Part shown: in pieces, positions 17,496 to 26,408 of the stretch
Layout of the letters: each line of letters starts with the position of its first letter
Numbering within the stretch: position 1 is the first letter of the stretch
Assembly: GCF_002409645.1 (NCBI RefSeq)
Contig: NZ_DHNR01000028.1
Coordinates: forward strand, 29,409 to 93,408
From: Acetobacter sp. UBA5411
GTDB lineage: Bacteria > Pseudomonadota > Alphaproteobacteria > Acetobacterales > Acetobacteraceae
Length of the DNA: 64,000 nucleotides
Reading direction: 5' to 3'
Notes under the pieces: generated by a model
What the model saw: only the letters and a program-made list of their open reading frames with translations
Told to the model about the DNA's origin: nothing
Database searches by the model: none
Program-made: the position numbers and the translations under genes

Positions 17496-19988
17496 TCAGT
17501 GAGCGACCGCGATGGTTGTTCCCGAAGCCGCAATCGGCGCAACCAGATCGCTTTCGTCTTCCCATTCAATCGGCTGCGGGACCCTGACAAGGGCGCGGCC
17601 AATCACCTCATCCACATGGGAAACAGGGATCAGTTCCAGATTCTTCTTCACAGTTTCTGGAAGTTCCGCAATGTCCTTCTCATTGTCCTTGGGCAGGAAG
17701 ACTGTCTTGATACCGGCCCGCAGGGCCGCAAGCAGCTTCTCCTTCAGACCTCCGATCGCGAGCACACGGCCACGCAGGGTGATCTCACCCGTCATCGCCA
17801 CGTCACGCCGAACAGGAATGCCTGTCAGAACGCTGACAAGCGACGTCGCCATGGCGATACCAGCCGATGGACCGTCCTTCGGAGTCGCCCCTTCGGGCAC
17901 GTGAACATGGATGTCACGCTTCTCGAAGAGTGTTGGTTTGATCCCGAAATAGGGCGCTCTGCTCCGCACGTAGGACAGTGCTGCGGACACACTTTCCTGC
18001 ATGACATCGCCGAGTTTGCCAGTCTGCTTGATGTTGCCCTTACCCGGCACCATCACGCTTTCAATCGTCAGGATCTCACCGCCGACTTCCGTCCATGCCA
18101 GACCTGTCACCATACCGACCATATCGGTGGCTTCGGTCTCGCCATGCGAGAAACGGCGCACACCAGCGAACTTCCCAAGATTCTTCTCGGTGATGGCCAC
18201 CTTCTTCGCCTTGCCGGTGACAATCTCCTTCACGACCTTTCGGGCCAGATTGGCGATCTCACGCTCAAGATTACGAACACCTGCCTCACGGGTATAGAAG
18301 CGGATAAGGTCCATCAACGCCGCATCGGAAATCGACCATTCCTCAGGCTTGAGGTTATGCGCCTCACCCTGCTTGGCGATCAGATGCCGCTTGGCGATGT
18401 TGAGCTTTTCCTCTTCCGTGTAACCGGACAGACGGATGATCTCCATACGATCCAGCAGAGGCTGGGGCATGTTGAGGCTGTTTGCCGTTGTGACGAACAT
18501 CACATCCGACAGGTCGTAATCGACCTCCAGATAATGATCCGAGAAGGTGCTGTTCTGTTCCGGATCCAGCACTTCAAGCAGCGCTGAAGCCGGATCGCCA
18601 CGCCAGTCGACGCCAAGCTTGTCGATCTCATCAAGCAGGAAGAGCGGATTGGAGACCTTCGCCTTCTTCATGCCCTGAATGATCTTGCCTGGCATTGCGC
18701 CGATATAGGTCCGGCGATGGCCGCGAATCTCGGACTCGTCGCGCACGCCACCGAGCGACATGCGGACATAATGCCGTCCCGTGGCCTTGGCGATGGCGCG
18801 CGCCAGCGTGGTCTTGCCAACGCCCGGAGGCCCGACAAGGCACAGGATCGGTCCCTTCACCTTCTTTGAACGGCTCTGGACTGCGAGATACTCAAGGATA
18901 CGCTCCTTGACCTTCTCCAGCGCGTAATGATCCTCGTCGAGCACCTTTTCGGCCGCATCAAGGTCGTTCTTTACCTTGGTGGTCTTTTTCCAAGGCACGC
19001 CCAGCAGCCAGTCGAGATAGTTGCGCACAACCGTCGATTCGGCGGACATGGGGCTCATGCCGCGCAGCTTCTTCAGCTCGCCAACGGCCTTTTCCCGCGC
19101 TTCCTTGCTCAGCTTGGTCTTGACGATCTTTTCTTCGATTTCGGCGGTTTCATCCTTGCCGTCCTCGCCCTCGCCAAGCTCCTTCTGAATCGCCTTGAGT
19201 TGCTCGTTCAGATAGTACTCGCGCTGCGTCTTCTCCATCTGCCGCTTCACGCGGTTACGGATGCGCTTCTCGACCTGCAGAACACCAATCTCGGCTTCCA
19301 TGTGAGCCAGAATCTTCTCAAGCTGCTTCGTCACGGACGGCAGTTCGAGAATTTCCTGCTTCTCGGAAATTTTCAGGCTGAGATGGCTGGCAATCGTGTC
19401 GGCAAGCTTGGACAGATCACTGATCTGGTTCAGCGACACCAGCACTTCTGCGGCGATCTTCTTGTTGAGCTTTACATACTGCTCGAACTGTCCGACCACG
19501 GCGCGCGCCAGCGCTTCCGCTTCTTCCGTCTCAACCGGCGCATCCGTCACGAATTCGACATCGGCTTCGAAATGCCCGTCAATATCGTGAAGCGCGACCA
19601 CACGGGCACGCTGGTTCCCCTCGACCAGCACTTTCACCGTGCCGTCTGGCAGTTTCAAAAGCTGCAGAATGGTTGAGGTCGTGCCGAAACGGTAAATGTC
19701 GTCCGGGCCCGGATCATCCACCGTCGCCTCTTTCTGCGCGACCAGAAGGATTTTCTTGTCATCCTTGGTGACGGATTCAAGCGCCTTCACAGATTTCTCG
19801 CGGCCAACAAACAGCGGCACGATCATGTGAGGGAACACAACGATGTCACGCAGCGGCAGAACCGCCACACGCTCTGTCGTCGGAGCGGCAACCTTTTTCG
19901 TTGCGGTCTTCTTTGCCGGCACAGTTGTCGTATCGGCAGTCTTGGTGCGCTTGCGGCGCGGCGTCGGTGTTTTGGTTTTTTCTGTCAT
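17496..19988 (-). CDS. lon: ATP-dependent protease Lon
   Basis: An 830-residue AAA+ serine protease degrading misfolded and regulatory proteins in the cytoplasm. Order: a Thr/Lys-rich N-terminal tail of about 40 residues, LAN substrate domain (about 40-240), coiled-coil region, AAA+ module with Walker A GPPGVGKTT and Walker B FLLDEIDK, and protease domain with catalytic Ser708 (GPSAGIAM) and Lys749 (GGLKEK). The ATG at 19988 has AGGAG about 9 bases upstream; the open extension to 20171 crosses the likely promoter. It lies between clpX and hupB. Confidence 0.96.
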   Translation of the reverse strand: MTEKTKTPTPRRKRTKTADTTTVPAKKTATKKVAAPTTERVAVLPLRDIVVFPHMIVPLFVGREKSVKALESVTKDDKKILLVAQKEATVDDPGPDDIYRFGTTSTILQLLKLPDGTVKVLVEGNQRARVVALHDIDGHFEADVEFVTDAPVETEEAEALARAVVGQFEQYVKLNKKIAAEVLVSLNQISDLSKLADTIASHLSLKISEKQEILELPSVTKQLEKILAHMEAEIGVLQVEKRIRNRVKRQMEKTQREYYLNEQLKAIQKELGEGEDGKDETAEIEEKIVKTKLSKEAREKAVGELKKLRGMSPMSAESTVVRNYLDWLLGVPWKKTTKVKNDLDAAEKVLDEDHYALEKVKERILEYLAVQSRSKKVKGPILCLVGPPGVGKTTLARAIAKATGRHYVRMSLGGVRDESEIRGHRRTYIGAMPGKIIQGMKKAKVSNPLFLLDEIDKLGVDWRGDPASALLEVLDPEQNSTFSDHYLEVDYDLSDVMFVTTANSLNMPQPLLDRMEIIRLSGYTEEEKLNIAKRHLIAKQGEAHNLKPEEWSISDAALMDLIRFYTREAGVRNLEREIANLARKVVKEIVTGKAKKVAITEKNLGKFAGVRRFSHGETEATDMVGMVTGLAWTEVGGEILTIESVMVPGKGNIKQTGKLGDVMQESVSAALSYVRSRAPYFGIKPTLFEKRDIHVHVPEGATPKDGPSAGIAMATSLVSVLTGIPVRRDVAMTGEITLRGRVLAIGGLKEKLLAALRAGIKTVFLPKDNEKDIAELPETVKKNLELIPVSHVDEVIGRALVRVPQPIEWEDESDLVAPIAASGTTIAVAH

Positions 19989-20129
19989 GATGCCGATCTC
20001 CTGAATGGACGATCCAGCGATGCGCGCCCATTCAATGGCACACACATCACCCATCCGCCCCGGCAACGGGTGGATTTCTCCGGATAGCGCCTTAAGGCAC
20101 CCATTCCGGAGCGGTCGTTTCTTATGATG

Positions 20130-20159
20130 AATATCGGAATGATTTTCGGCACTATCAAG
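20130..20159 (-). promoter_or_regulatory. Candidate heat-shock (RpoH-type) promoter of lon
   Basis: On the minus strand CTTGAT, 16 bases, then CCGATATT resembles the sigma-32 class of promoter (CTTGAA, then CCCCATNT), 142-171 bases upstream of the lon ATG. It matches the expected regulation of lon in proteobacteria, but the match is partial and was found by eye. Confidence 0.35.
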
Positions 20160-20175
20160 AGCCGGTCGCATGAAT

Positions 20176-20205
20176 CAGGTGGCACCGCTCAAACGGAGCC
20201 ACCTG
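20176..20205 (-). terminator. Hairpin between clpX and lon
   Basis: CAGGTGGC/GCCACCTG stem with an inner CCG/CGG continuation, 26 bases past the clpX stop. No T-run follows on the minus strand, so it may be a partial terminator separating clpX from lon. Confidence 0.45.
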
Positions 20206-20231
20206 CATGTCATGGTTTCGTGCGAAAGCGG

Positions 20232-21497
20232 TCAGGCTGACTGCTCCGCTGGTTTTTCCTTGGCCTTCCCGTAAACAAAGACCGGTGAGGCTTTTCCTTC
20301 AGCCACATCCTTGTTCACGACAACCTCGTCCACGTTTTCGAGACCGGGAAGCTCGAACATGGTTGTCAGCAGAATGCTTTCCATGATCGAGCGCAGCCCA
20401 CGGGCACCGGTTTTCCGTTCAATCGCCCGATGAGCGATCGCCTTGAGCGCATCTTCCGTGAAGGTCAGCTTCACGTCTTCCATCTGGAACAGCTTGGCGT
20501 ACTGCTTGACCAGCGCGTTCTTCGGCTCGGACAGAATCTGCACCAACGCTGTCTCGTCGAGATCACCCAACGTAGCAACGACAGGCAGACGACCAATGAA
20601 TTCGGGGATCAGACCAAACTTGATCAGATCTTCCGGCTCGACGCCTTTCAGAATCTCACCTGTCCGACGATCTTCCGGAGCCTGAACGTCTGCTCCAAAG
20701 CCGATACCCGAACCCTTACCGCGTGCCGAAATGACTTTTTCCAGCCCGGCGAACGCGCCACCGCAGATGAAGAGCATGTTGGTCGTATCGACCTGCAGGA
20801 ACTCCTGCTGTGGATGCTTGCGTCCACCCTGTGGCGGAACGGAAGCAACCGTGCCTTCCATCAGCTTCAGAAGCGCCTGCTGGACACCTTCACCACTGAC
20901 ATCACGCGTGATGGACGGGTTGTCCGACTTGCGAGAAATCTTGTCGATTTCATCGATATAGACGATGCCGCGCTGTGCCCGTTCGACATTGTAATCGGCA
21001 GCCTGCAACAGCTTGAGAATGATGTTCTCGACATCCTCACCGACATAGCCCGCCTCGGTCAGAGTCGTGGCATCTGCCATCGTGAACGGCACGTCGATAA
21101 TGCGGGCGAGGGTCTGCGCAAGCAGTGTCTTACCCGAACCGGTCGGACCGATCAGAAGGATGTTCGACTTCGAGATTTCGACATCATTGTTCTTCTGGGC
21201 GTAGGCGAGGCGCTTGTAGTGGTTGTGCACCGCTACCGAGAGCACCTTTTTCGCTTCGAACTGACCGATGACATAATCGTCGAGAATCTTGCAGATCTCT
21301 TTCGGTGTCGGCACGCCATCACGAGACTTCACCAGAGTCGTCTTGTGCTCTTCACGGATGATATCCATGCAGAGCTCAACGCACTCATCACAGATGAACA
21401 CCGTCGGTCCCGCAATCAGCTTGCGGACTTCATGCTGTGACTTTCCGCAGAACGAGCAATACAGCGTGTTCTTGGAATCGCCGGACTTTGCGTTCAT
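20232..21497 (-). CDS. clpX: ATP-dependent Clp protease, unfoldase subunit ClpX
   Basis: A 421-residue AAA+ unfoldase that feeds substrates to ClpP. The N-terminal zinc-binding domain has Cys14, Cys17, Cys36 and Cys39, followed by Walker A GPTGSGKT, Walker B IVYIDEIDK and the pore and sensor regions. GGGGA lies about 9 bases before the ATG. It sits 123 bases downstream of clpP and upstream of lon, the usual order. Complete. Confidence 0.97.
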   Translation of the reverse strand: MNAKSGDSKNTLYCSFCGKSQHEVRKLIAGPTVFICDECVELCMDIIREEHKTTLVKSRDGVPTPKEICKILDDYVIGQFEAKKVLSVAVHNHYKRLAYAQKNNDVEISKSNILLIGPTGSGKTLLAQTLARIIDVPFTMADATTLTEAGYVGEDVENIILKLLQAADYNVERAQRGIVYIDEIDKISRKSDNPSITRDVSGEGVQQALLKLMEGTVASVPPQGGRKHPQQEFLQVDTTNMLFICGGAFAGLEKVISARGKGSGIGFGADVQAPEDRRTGEILKGVEPEDLIKFGLIPEFIGRLPVVATLGDLDETALVQILSEPKNALVKQYAKLFQMEDVKLTFTEDALKAIAHRAIERKTGARGLRSIMESILLTTMFELPGLENVDEVVVNKDVAEGKASPVFVYGKAKEKPAEQSA

Positions 21498-21620
21498 CTG
21501 CAGTCCCCTAATCTTGGCTCCATCCGGAGCCGCCCGGTCATATTACCGGGCAAAGCGAAAATCGTAACCGGACCAGCAAGACGCATCAAGTGATAGTCAG
21601 GCATGACGTTGTCTGAAGGC

Positions 21621-22259
21621 TCAGGCCTTCTCGCCGGACTGGGCCGGATGTTTCTTGATAACTTCATCCACAATCCCGAAGGCTTTCGCCTCATCGGCGG
21701 ACATGTAGCTGTCGCGCTCAAGCTTCTGCTCGATATCTTCAAGCGTCTGACCTGTATGTTCGCGATAAATCTCGTTGAGACGCTGGCGAATCGTGAGGAT
21801 CTCACGCGCCTGAATCTCGATATCGCTGGCCTGCCCCTGCGCACCGCCTGAAGGCTGATGCACCATCACGCGGGCGTTGGGCAGAGCGAAGCGCTTCCCC
21901 TCGGCGCCACCAGCCAGAAGCAGCGAGCCCATGGAAGCTGCCTGACCGATACAGACAGTGCTTACCGGACTGCGGATATACTGCATGGTGTCATAGATCG
22001 CGAGACCAGCAGAAACCACACCACCCGGGCTATTGATATAAAAGGAGATTTCCTTGTTCGGATTCACGCTCTCCAGATAGAGAAGCTGCGCCGATATAAC
22101 GGAAGCCACCTGATCGTAAACCGGCCCGGTCAGGAAGATGATCCGCTCCTGCAGAAGACGCGAATAGATATCGAACGCGCGCTCCCCGCGGGAAGTCTGC
22201 TCGACCACCATCGGCACAAGAGCGTTGTTAAAAATCTCTACGGGGTTCGAATCCCTCAT
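21621..22259 (-). CDS. clpP: ATP-dependent Clp protease, proteolytic subunit ClpP
   Basis: A 212-residue serine protease subunit that forms the tetradecameric chamber partnered by ClpX (and ClpA). The catalytic triad Ser109 (GQAASMGS), His134 (VMVHQPSGG) and Asp183 is complete. The ATG at 22259 is preferred; a GTG at 22262 would add one residue. The upstream 254-base gap to tig carries a terminator, so clpP has its own promoter region. Confidence 0.96.
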   Translation of the reverse strand: MRDSNPVEIFNNALVPMVVEQTSRGERAFDIYSRLLQERIIFLTGPVYDQVASVISAQLLYLESVNPNKEISFYINSPGGVVSAGLAIYDTMQYIRSPVSTVCIGQAASMGSLLLAGGAEGKRFALPNARVMVHQPSGGAQGQASDIEIQAREILTIRQRLNEIYREHTGQTLEDIEQKLERDSYMSADEAKAFGIVDEVIKKHPAQSGEKA

Positions 22260-22447
22260 CACATCATTCCCGACTTGTATGCCGCTACGCCGTGTATCCT
22301 GCCCCGTCCCCTGCCCGCCGGACAGGATAGGTTCAACCCAGACAGAACGCCCGGTCTGCTTAAGATAGAGATAATCAGACCCAGCGCCACCCCATAGGGT
22401 GAAAATCCTGCATTTCCGACCCGCTCATCGCAGCAGGCCACATAGAC

Positions 22448-22484
22448 AAACGGCACTTCCCTCCCGAAAAAGAAGAAAGTGCCG
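22448..22484 (-). terminator. Terminator-like hairpin after tig
   Basis: The 8-bp stem CGGCACTT/AAGTGCCG has an 18-base loop and is followed by TTTG on the minus strand. A second small hairpin (ACTGT/ACAGT with a four-base loop, 22496-22509) lies between it and the tig stop at 22517. Confidence 0.6.
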
Positions 22485-22516
22485 CATTATCGCTTACTGT
22501 AAAAACAGTGAGACTA

Positions 22517-23848
22517 TCAGACGTTGGCCGCTGGCATGTCAGCCAGCTCTTCCGGCGTCACGTCCTTGTCTTCAACCTTCGCCAGCTCGGTGATGTAGTC
22601 GATTACCTTGTTTTCGAAGATCGGGCCACGAAGGGACTCGGCAGCCTGCGGGTTCTTCATGAAGAAGTCGAACACAGCCTGTTCCTGACCACGGTAGCGC
22701 ATGGCTTCCGCACGGATGGCGCGGGCCATCTCATCCTGTGTGACCGTGATACCCTTCGCACGACCGATCTCGGCGAGCAACAGGCCCAGCTTCACGCGGC
22801 GCTCGGCGATCTTGCGATAATCGGCCTTGAGCGTCTCTTCGTCCTTGCCCTGATCTTCTTCATCCAGCTCGCCGGATTTGCGATCAGCTTCAACGCGCGC
22901 CCAAATCTGCTCGAACTCGGCCTCAACCATGCTTTCCGGAGCCGGGAAGTCGGTCTTCTCGGCAAGCTTGTCCAGCAGGTCACGCTTCAGACGCAGACGA
23001 GAAAGCTGCTCATACTCGTCCTCAACCTGCTTCGTGATGACTTCACGAATCTTGTCGAGGTTCTCGAAGCCGATCTTCTTGGCGAGATCGTCGTTGACCT
23101 CAACCTCGACCGGCTTCTTCAGCTCTTTCGCCTTGATGTCGAAGGTTGCGACCTGACCGGCCAGTTCCTTCGCGCCGTATTCCTCAGGGAAGGTCACCGT
23201 GATGATCTTCTCTTCGCCCGGCTTCATGCCTTCGAGCTGCTCGGCGAAACCGGGGATAAACCCTTCTCCACCGATCTCGACGCTTACGTCTTCAGCCGTG
23301 CCGCCCTCGAAAGGAACACCATCACGCTTACCAACAAAATCGACGACCAGAGCGTCGCCCTGAGCAGCAGGACGATCTTCTTCAACGACCACGAAATCGC
23401 GCTGGCGCTTCGCAATGTCGTTCAAGGCCTTGTCCACTGTCGCTGCATCAGGCGTTGCCTTCAGGCGAACCAGAGACACGTCGGACAGGTCCGGCTCCTT
23501 GATTTCAGGGAGAACTTCCGTCTCGACCTTCAGCTCAAGATCATCCTTGCCGTCGCCACCGGACACAACGTCCACCTTGGGCTGCTGCGCCGGACGCAGG
23601 TTACGTTCCTCAAAGAGGTTACGCAGCGCGTCATTGACAGCCTGCTCCAGCACTTCACCCTTTACGGATGCGCCGAAACGCTGACGGATCACGGACAGCG
23701 GCACCTTGCCCGGACGGAAACCGGGAAGATTGGCGGACGCGCCGACTTCCTTGAGGCGCGCCTCTTCCTTCTTCTCGAGTTCGGCCGACGGAACGACCAC
23801 GGTGAAGGCGTGCTTCAGGCCCTCGGAAAGCGTCTCAGTAACCTGCAT
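22517..23848 (-). CDS. tig: Trigger factor (ribosome-associated chaperone)
   Basis: A 443-residue ribosome-bound chaperone and peptidyl-prolyl isomerase that receives nascent chains. The N-terminal ribosome-binding tail contains the GFRPGKVPLSVI signature (residues 44-55), the PPIase (FKBP-like) domain lies around 155-245, and a helical C-terminal domain rich in Lys/Glu follows. Full length. It is the first protein gene of the tig-clpP-clpX-lon series and is preceded by tRNA-Leu on the same strand. Confidence 0.95.
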   Translation of the reverse strand: MQVTETLSEGLKHAFTVVVPSAELEKKEEARLKEVGASANLPGFRPGKVPLSVIRQRFGASVKGEVLEQAVNDALRNLFEERNLRPAQQPKVDVVSGGDGKDDLELKVETEVLPEIKEPDLSDVSLVRLKATPDAATVDKALNDIAKRQRDFVVVEEDRPAAQGDALVVDFVGKRDGVPFEGGTAEDVSVEIGGEGFIPGFAEQLEGMKPGEEKIITVTFPEEYGAKELAGQVATFDIKAKELKKPVEVEVNDDLAKKIGFENLDKIREVITKQVEDEYEQLSRLRLKRDLLDKLAEKTDFPAPESMVEAEFEQIWARVEADRKSGELDEEDQGKDEETLKADYRKIAERRVKLGLLLAEIGRAKGITVTQDEMARAIRAEAMRYRGQEQAVFDFFMKNPQAAESLRGPIFENKVIDYITELAKVEDKDVTPEELADMPAANV

Positions 23849-23888
23849 ATGCCCAGGCCATCCTCTCGTGCGAACTCTTCAATACACA

Positions 23889-23906
23889 GCGGTCTTCACC
23901 GACCGC
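23889..23906 (-). promoter_or_regulatory. Small hairpin in the tig leader
   Basis: GCGGTC/GACCGC perfect 6-bp stem with a 6-base loop, 41-58 bases upstream of the tig ATG. It lies inside the expected 5' untranslated region; function unknown. Confidence 0.3.
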
Positions 23907-23968
23907 CAAAACTCTTCCGGCAGAATAATTATGGGATGCAAACCCAGCCGCTGTCGCAGTGACAGGGC

Positions 23969-24053
<85 letters not shown>

Positions 24054-24212
24054 GTGGCCTATCAGCGCAACCCATAACGCCGAGGGCGCACCGATTACCG
24101 CAGTCTCAACCTTACGGCAAGGTCACTCCGGCCCGCATCCTGCAATTAAGGTGATTTCCGACGCCTTCGAGAGTGACTTCACCGGAATGTCACAGAACTT
24201 CACCCACTGCTT

Positions 24213-25646
24213 TCACGGTTCGGCCTGAAGCCGTGTCGCCTTGTCCCGCGCCTTCCCGAGATACCGGTCAAGATCTTCCGCAACCAGCCAGTTTCCAGCC
24301 TGAAGGGCTGCCTCCCCATGCAGCCACACACCTGCGCATGCGGCATCCCACGGCTCCATACCCGCCGCTAGCAAGGCTCCGATAATGCCAGTCAGCGTAT
24401 CGCCCGAACCTGCGGTGCCAAGCGCCGATGTGGCGTGCGTATTCAACGCCACTTTTCCATCGGGCGACGCAATCACGCTGGTCGCACCTTTCAGAACCAC
24501 CACCGCATTCACCTGTTTGGCTGCGGCCCGCACCGCCGCCAGAGGGTCTGAGCCCGGCGCACCAAAGACCCGGGCAAATTCTCCGCCATGCGGCGTCAGG
24601 ACAGCCGCCCCCCGCAGACGGTCCGGTGCGCCCGCCGCCCATGAGAAGGCACCCGCGTCGGCAAGAATCTGCCGATCCGCTGCAACCAGTTGCGGGAACA
24701 CCTGCTCCACCTCTTCCGGGAGAAGACCCGGACCACAAATCCACGTCCGACGCCGATGATCTTTCAGCAGATCCGCCAGCGGCTCCTCATCGATAATGAG
24801 CCCTGGCTCGCCCAACCGGAACGCAGGAGCCGCCTTGCCCGCCGCGATCCGGACAAGCCCTGCTCCTGTGCGCCGCGCCGAGGCCGCCGCCAGACGTGCA
24901 GCACCGGGCATCGCCTCCCCAGCACACAGACTGACGACACCACGGGAATATTTATGCGCTTCAAGACCAAGAACAGGCAGCTTCCAGAGACCGGGTTCAT
25001 TCTGCCAGCTGGTAACGGTAATTTCTTTCAGGGTCTCAGCAGGAATCCCGATATCCCTCACCTCGAACTGTCCGAGATATTCACGTCCCGGCAGCAGCAG
25101 ATGACCGGGTTTGGCCCGAAAAAAAGTCACCGTCAGGTCGGCAGCGCGGGCGTATCCACGCACCAACCCGGTCGCCCCATCAATGCCGCTAGGCATGTCG
25201 ATGGCGACGACGCGCTTTGCAGCAGCCAGCACAGACGGAACCGGCTCCTGCACATCCCGACTAAGCCCCGCCCCGAAGACGGCGTCGATCACCAGATCAA
25301 CTCGCGCAGCCTCCTCGGGAGAAAACGGCACACGCGGACCGTGAAACCTTGCCGCGACAGAGGCCGCATCACTTCCCTCGCGCGGCTCGGTCAGCGCGGC
25401 AACGGCGACTGGCCATCCCATGTCAGCGAGATGACGCGCCGCGACATAACCATCGCCGCCGTTGTTGCCGGGACCGCACAGCACCAGCACACGGCAAGGT
25501 TTCGTAAAATGTTTTATGGCCAGCGCCACTGCCCGACCGGCGTTCTCCATCAGGGTCGCCACAGGAATGGTGCGGGATGCAATATGATCAATACTGCCCA
25601 TCTCCTTCGAGGAGAGGACGGCAAATCTGTCGGACTGGCCGGACAT
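24213..25646 (-). CDS. nnr: Bifunctional NAD(P)H-hydrate epimerase / ADP-dependent dehydratase
   Basis: A 477-residue metabolite-repair enzyme that rescues hydrated NADH and NADPH. The N-terminal half is the YjeF_N epimerase domain (VLCGPGNNGGDGYVAARHL, then MPSGIDGATG); the C-terminal half is the ribokinase-like dehydratase, with GTAGSGDTLTGIIGALLA as its nucleotide-binding loop and LTPHGGEFARVFG. Length matches the fused bacterial form. The ATG at 25646 has GGAGG about 8 bases upstream. It is divergent from the small membrane gene at 25786. Confidence 0.93.
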   Translation of the reverse strand: MSGQSDRFAVLSSKEMGSIDHIASRTIPVATLMENAGRAVALAIKHFTKPCRVLVLCGPGNNGGDGYVAARHLADMGWPVAVAALTEPREGSDAASVAARFHGPRVPFSPEEAARVDLVIDAVFGAGLSRDVQEPVPSVLAAAKRVVAIDMPSGIDGATGLVRGYARAADLTVTFFRAKPGHLLLPGREYLGQFEVRDIGIPAETLKEITVTSWQNEPGLWKLPVLGLEAHKYSRGVVSLCAGEAMPGAARLAAASARRTGAGLVRIAAGKAAPAFRLGEPGLIIDEEPLADLLKDHRRRTWICGPGLLPEEVEQVFPQLVAADRQILADAGAFSWAAGAPDRLRGAAVLTPHGGEFARVFGAPGSDPLAAVRAAAKQVNAVVVLKGATSVIASPDGKVALNTHATSALGTAGSGDTLTGIIGALLAAGMEPWDAACAGVWLHGEAALQAGNWLVAEDLDRYLGKARDKATRLQAEP

Positions 25647-25785
25647 GACGAGTGCCTCCGTTATGACAATGCGGCGAAACGAGTCCGCCTGAAACTGGCT
25701 CCAGAAAACAGTGAGCCTTGCGTTCGACGCTCTGATTGGCGACACAGCTTACGACCGTACAGCCGATCTGTCCGATGGAGTTCGC

Positions 25786-26235
25786 ATGCCACATATTCTC
25801 TGGAGTCTTGTTCTGACACTGCACATCGTCGGGATGGCGGTGTGGGTAGGTGGCGCAACCTATGCCGTAGCCATCCTGCGCCCGAGCCTGTCCCTGCTGG
25901 ACAAGGCCCAACGCAGCGCCGTGCATCTGCTGACGCTGAAGCGTTTTCTGCGCGTCATCTGGCATATCATGCCGATCGTGCTGATTACCGGATGGCTCAT
26001 GATCATGCATGAGGGCGGCTTTGCAGCGATCCCCTGGACCACCAACGTCATGCAGGTTCTCGGCCTGATCATGGCTGGCCTGTTCCTGCGCGTGTTTTAC
26101 GGCCCCTATCAGAAAGCCCGCCGCGCCATTCGTCCGCAGCCACAGACATTCGATTCCATCCGCAGTCTGATGCTGGGTGTTGTCGCTTGCGGTGTGCTTG
26201 CCATCCTATGCGCGTCAATTGGACATGGTCTTTAA
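25786..26235 (+). CDS. Small integral membrane protein, CopD-like
   Basis: A 149-residue inner-membrane protein with four predicted helices (about 5-30, 55-75, 85-108, 125-147). The opening LWSLVLTLHIVGMAVWVGGATYA, with His in helix 1 and the WVGG motif, resembles the CopD/HemJ-like group of four-helix membrane proteins, whose members have been linked to copper handling and haem metabolism. No neighbour points to either role. TGGAG lies about 7 bases before the chosen ATG. The fold is likely, the function is not known. Confidence 0.7.
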   Translation: MPHILWSLVLTLHIVGMAVWVGGATYAVAILRPSLSLLDKAQRSAVHLLTLKRFLRVIWHIMPIVLITGWLMIMHEGGFAAIPWTTNVMQVLGLIMAGLFLRVFYGPYQKARRAIRPQPQTFDSIRSLMLGVVACGVLAILCASIGHGL

Positions 26236-26408
26236 ACTTTCTTGAGTGCCTGACGGTTATTCTGCCGGAAAACCCTTGTGATCAGTCCGAAACCAAAACG
26301 GCTGCCGCTTGATTTTTCGTGCAGGACGGCCTACCGACAGGCACCGGTTTTTTCCGGCCCCTTCTGTGCGCCCCGCCTTTGCGGCGACCGACCTAATCTG
26401 AGAGCGAC

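Noticed and set aside
22508..23962. Long open frame (484 codons) on the plus strand
   Set aside because: It runs exactly antisense to trigger factor, whose family motifs and codon use are clear. The antisense product has no recognisable domain and also crosses the tRNA-Leu leader side.
24690..26012. 440-codon frame on the plus strand across the NAD(P)HX repair gene
   Set aside because: Antisense shadow that crosses into the real 25786 gene in a different frame.
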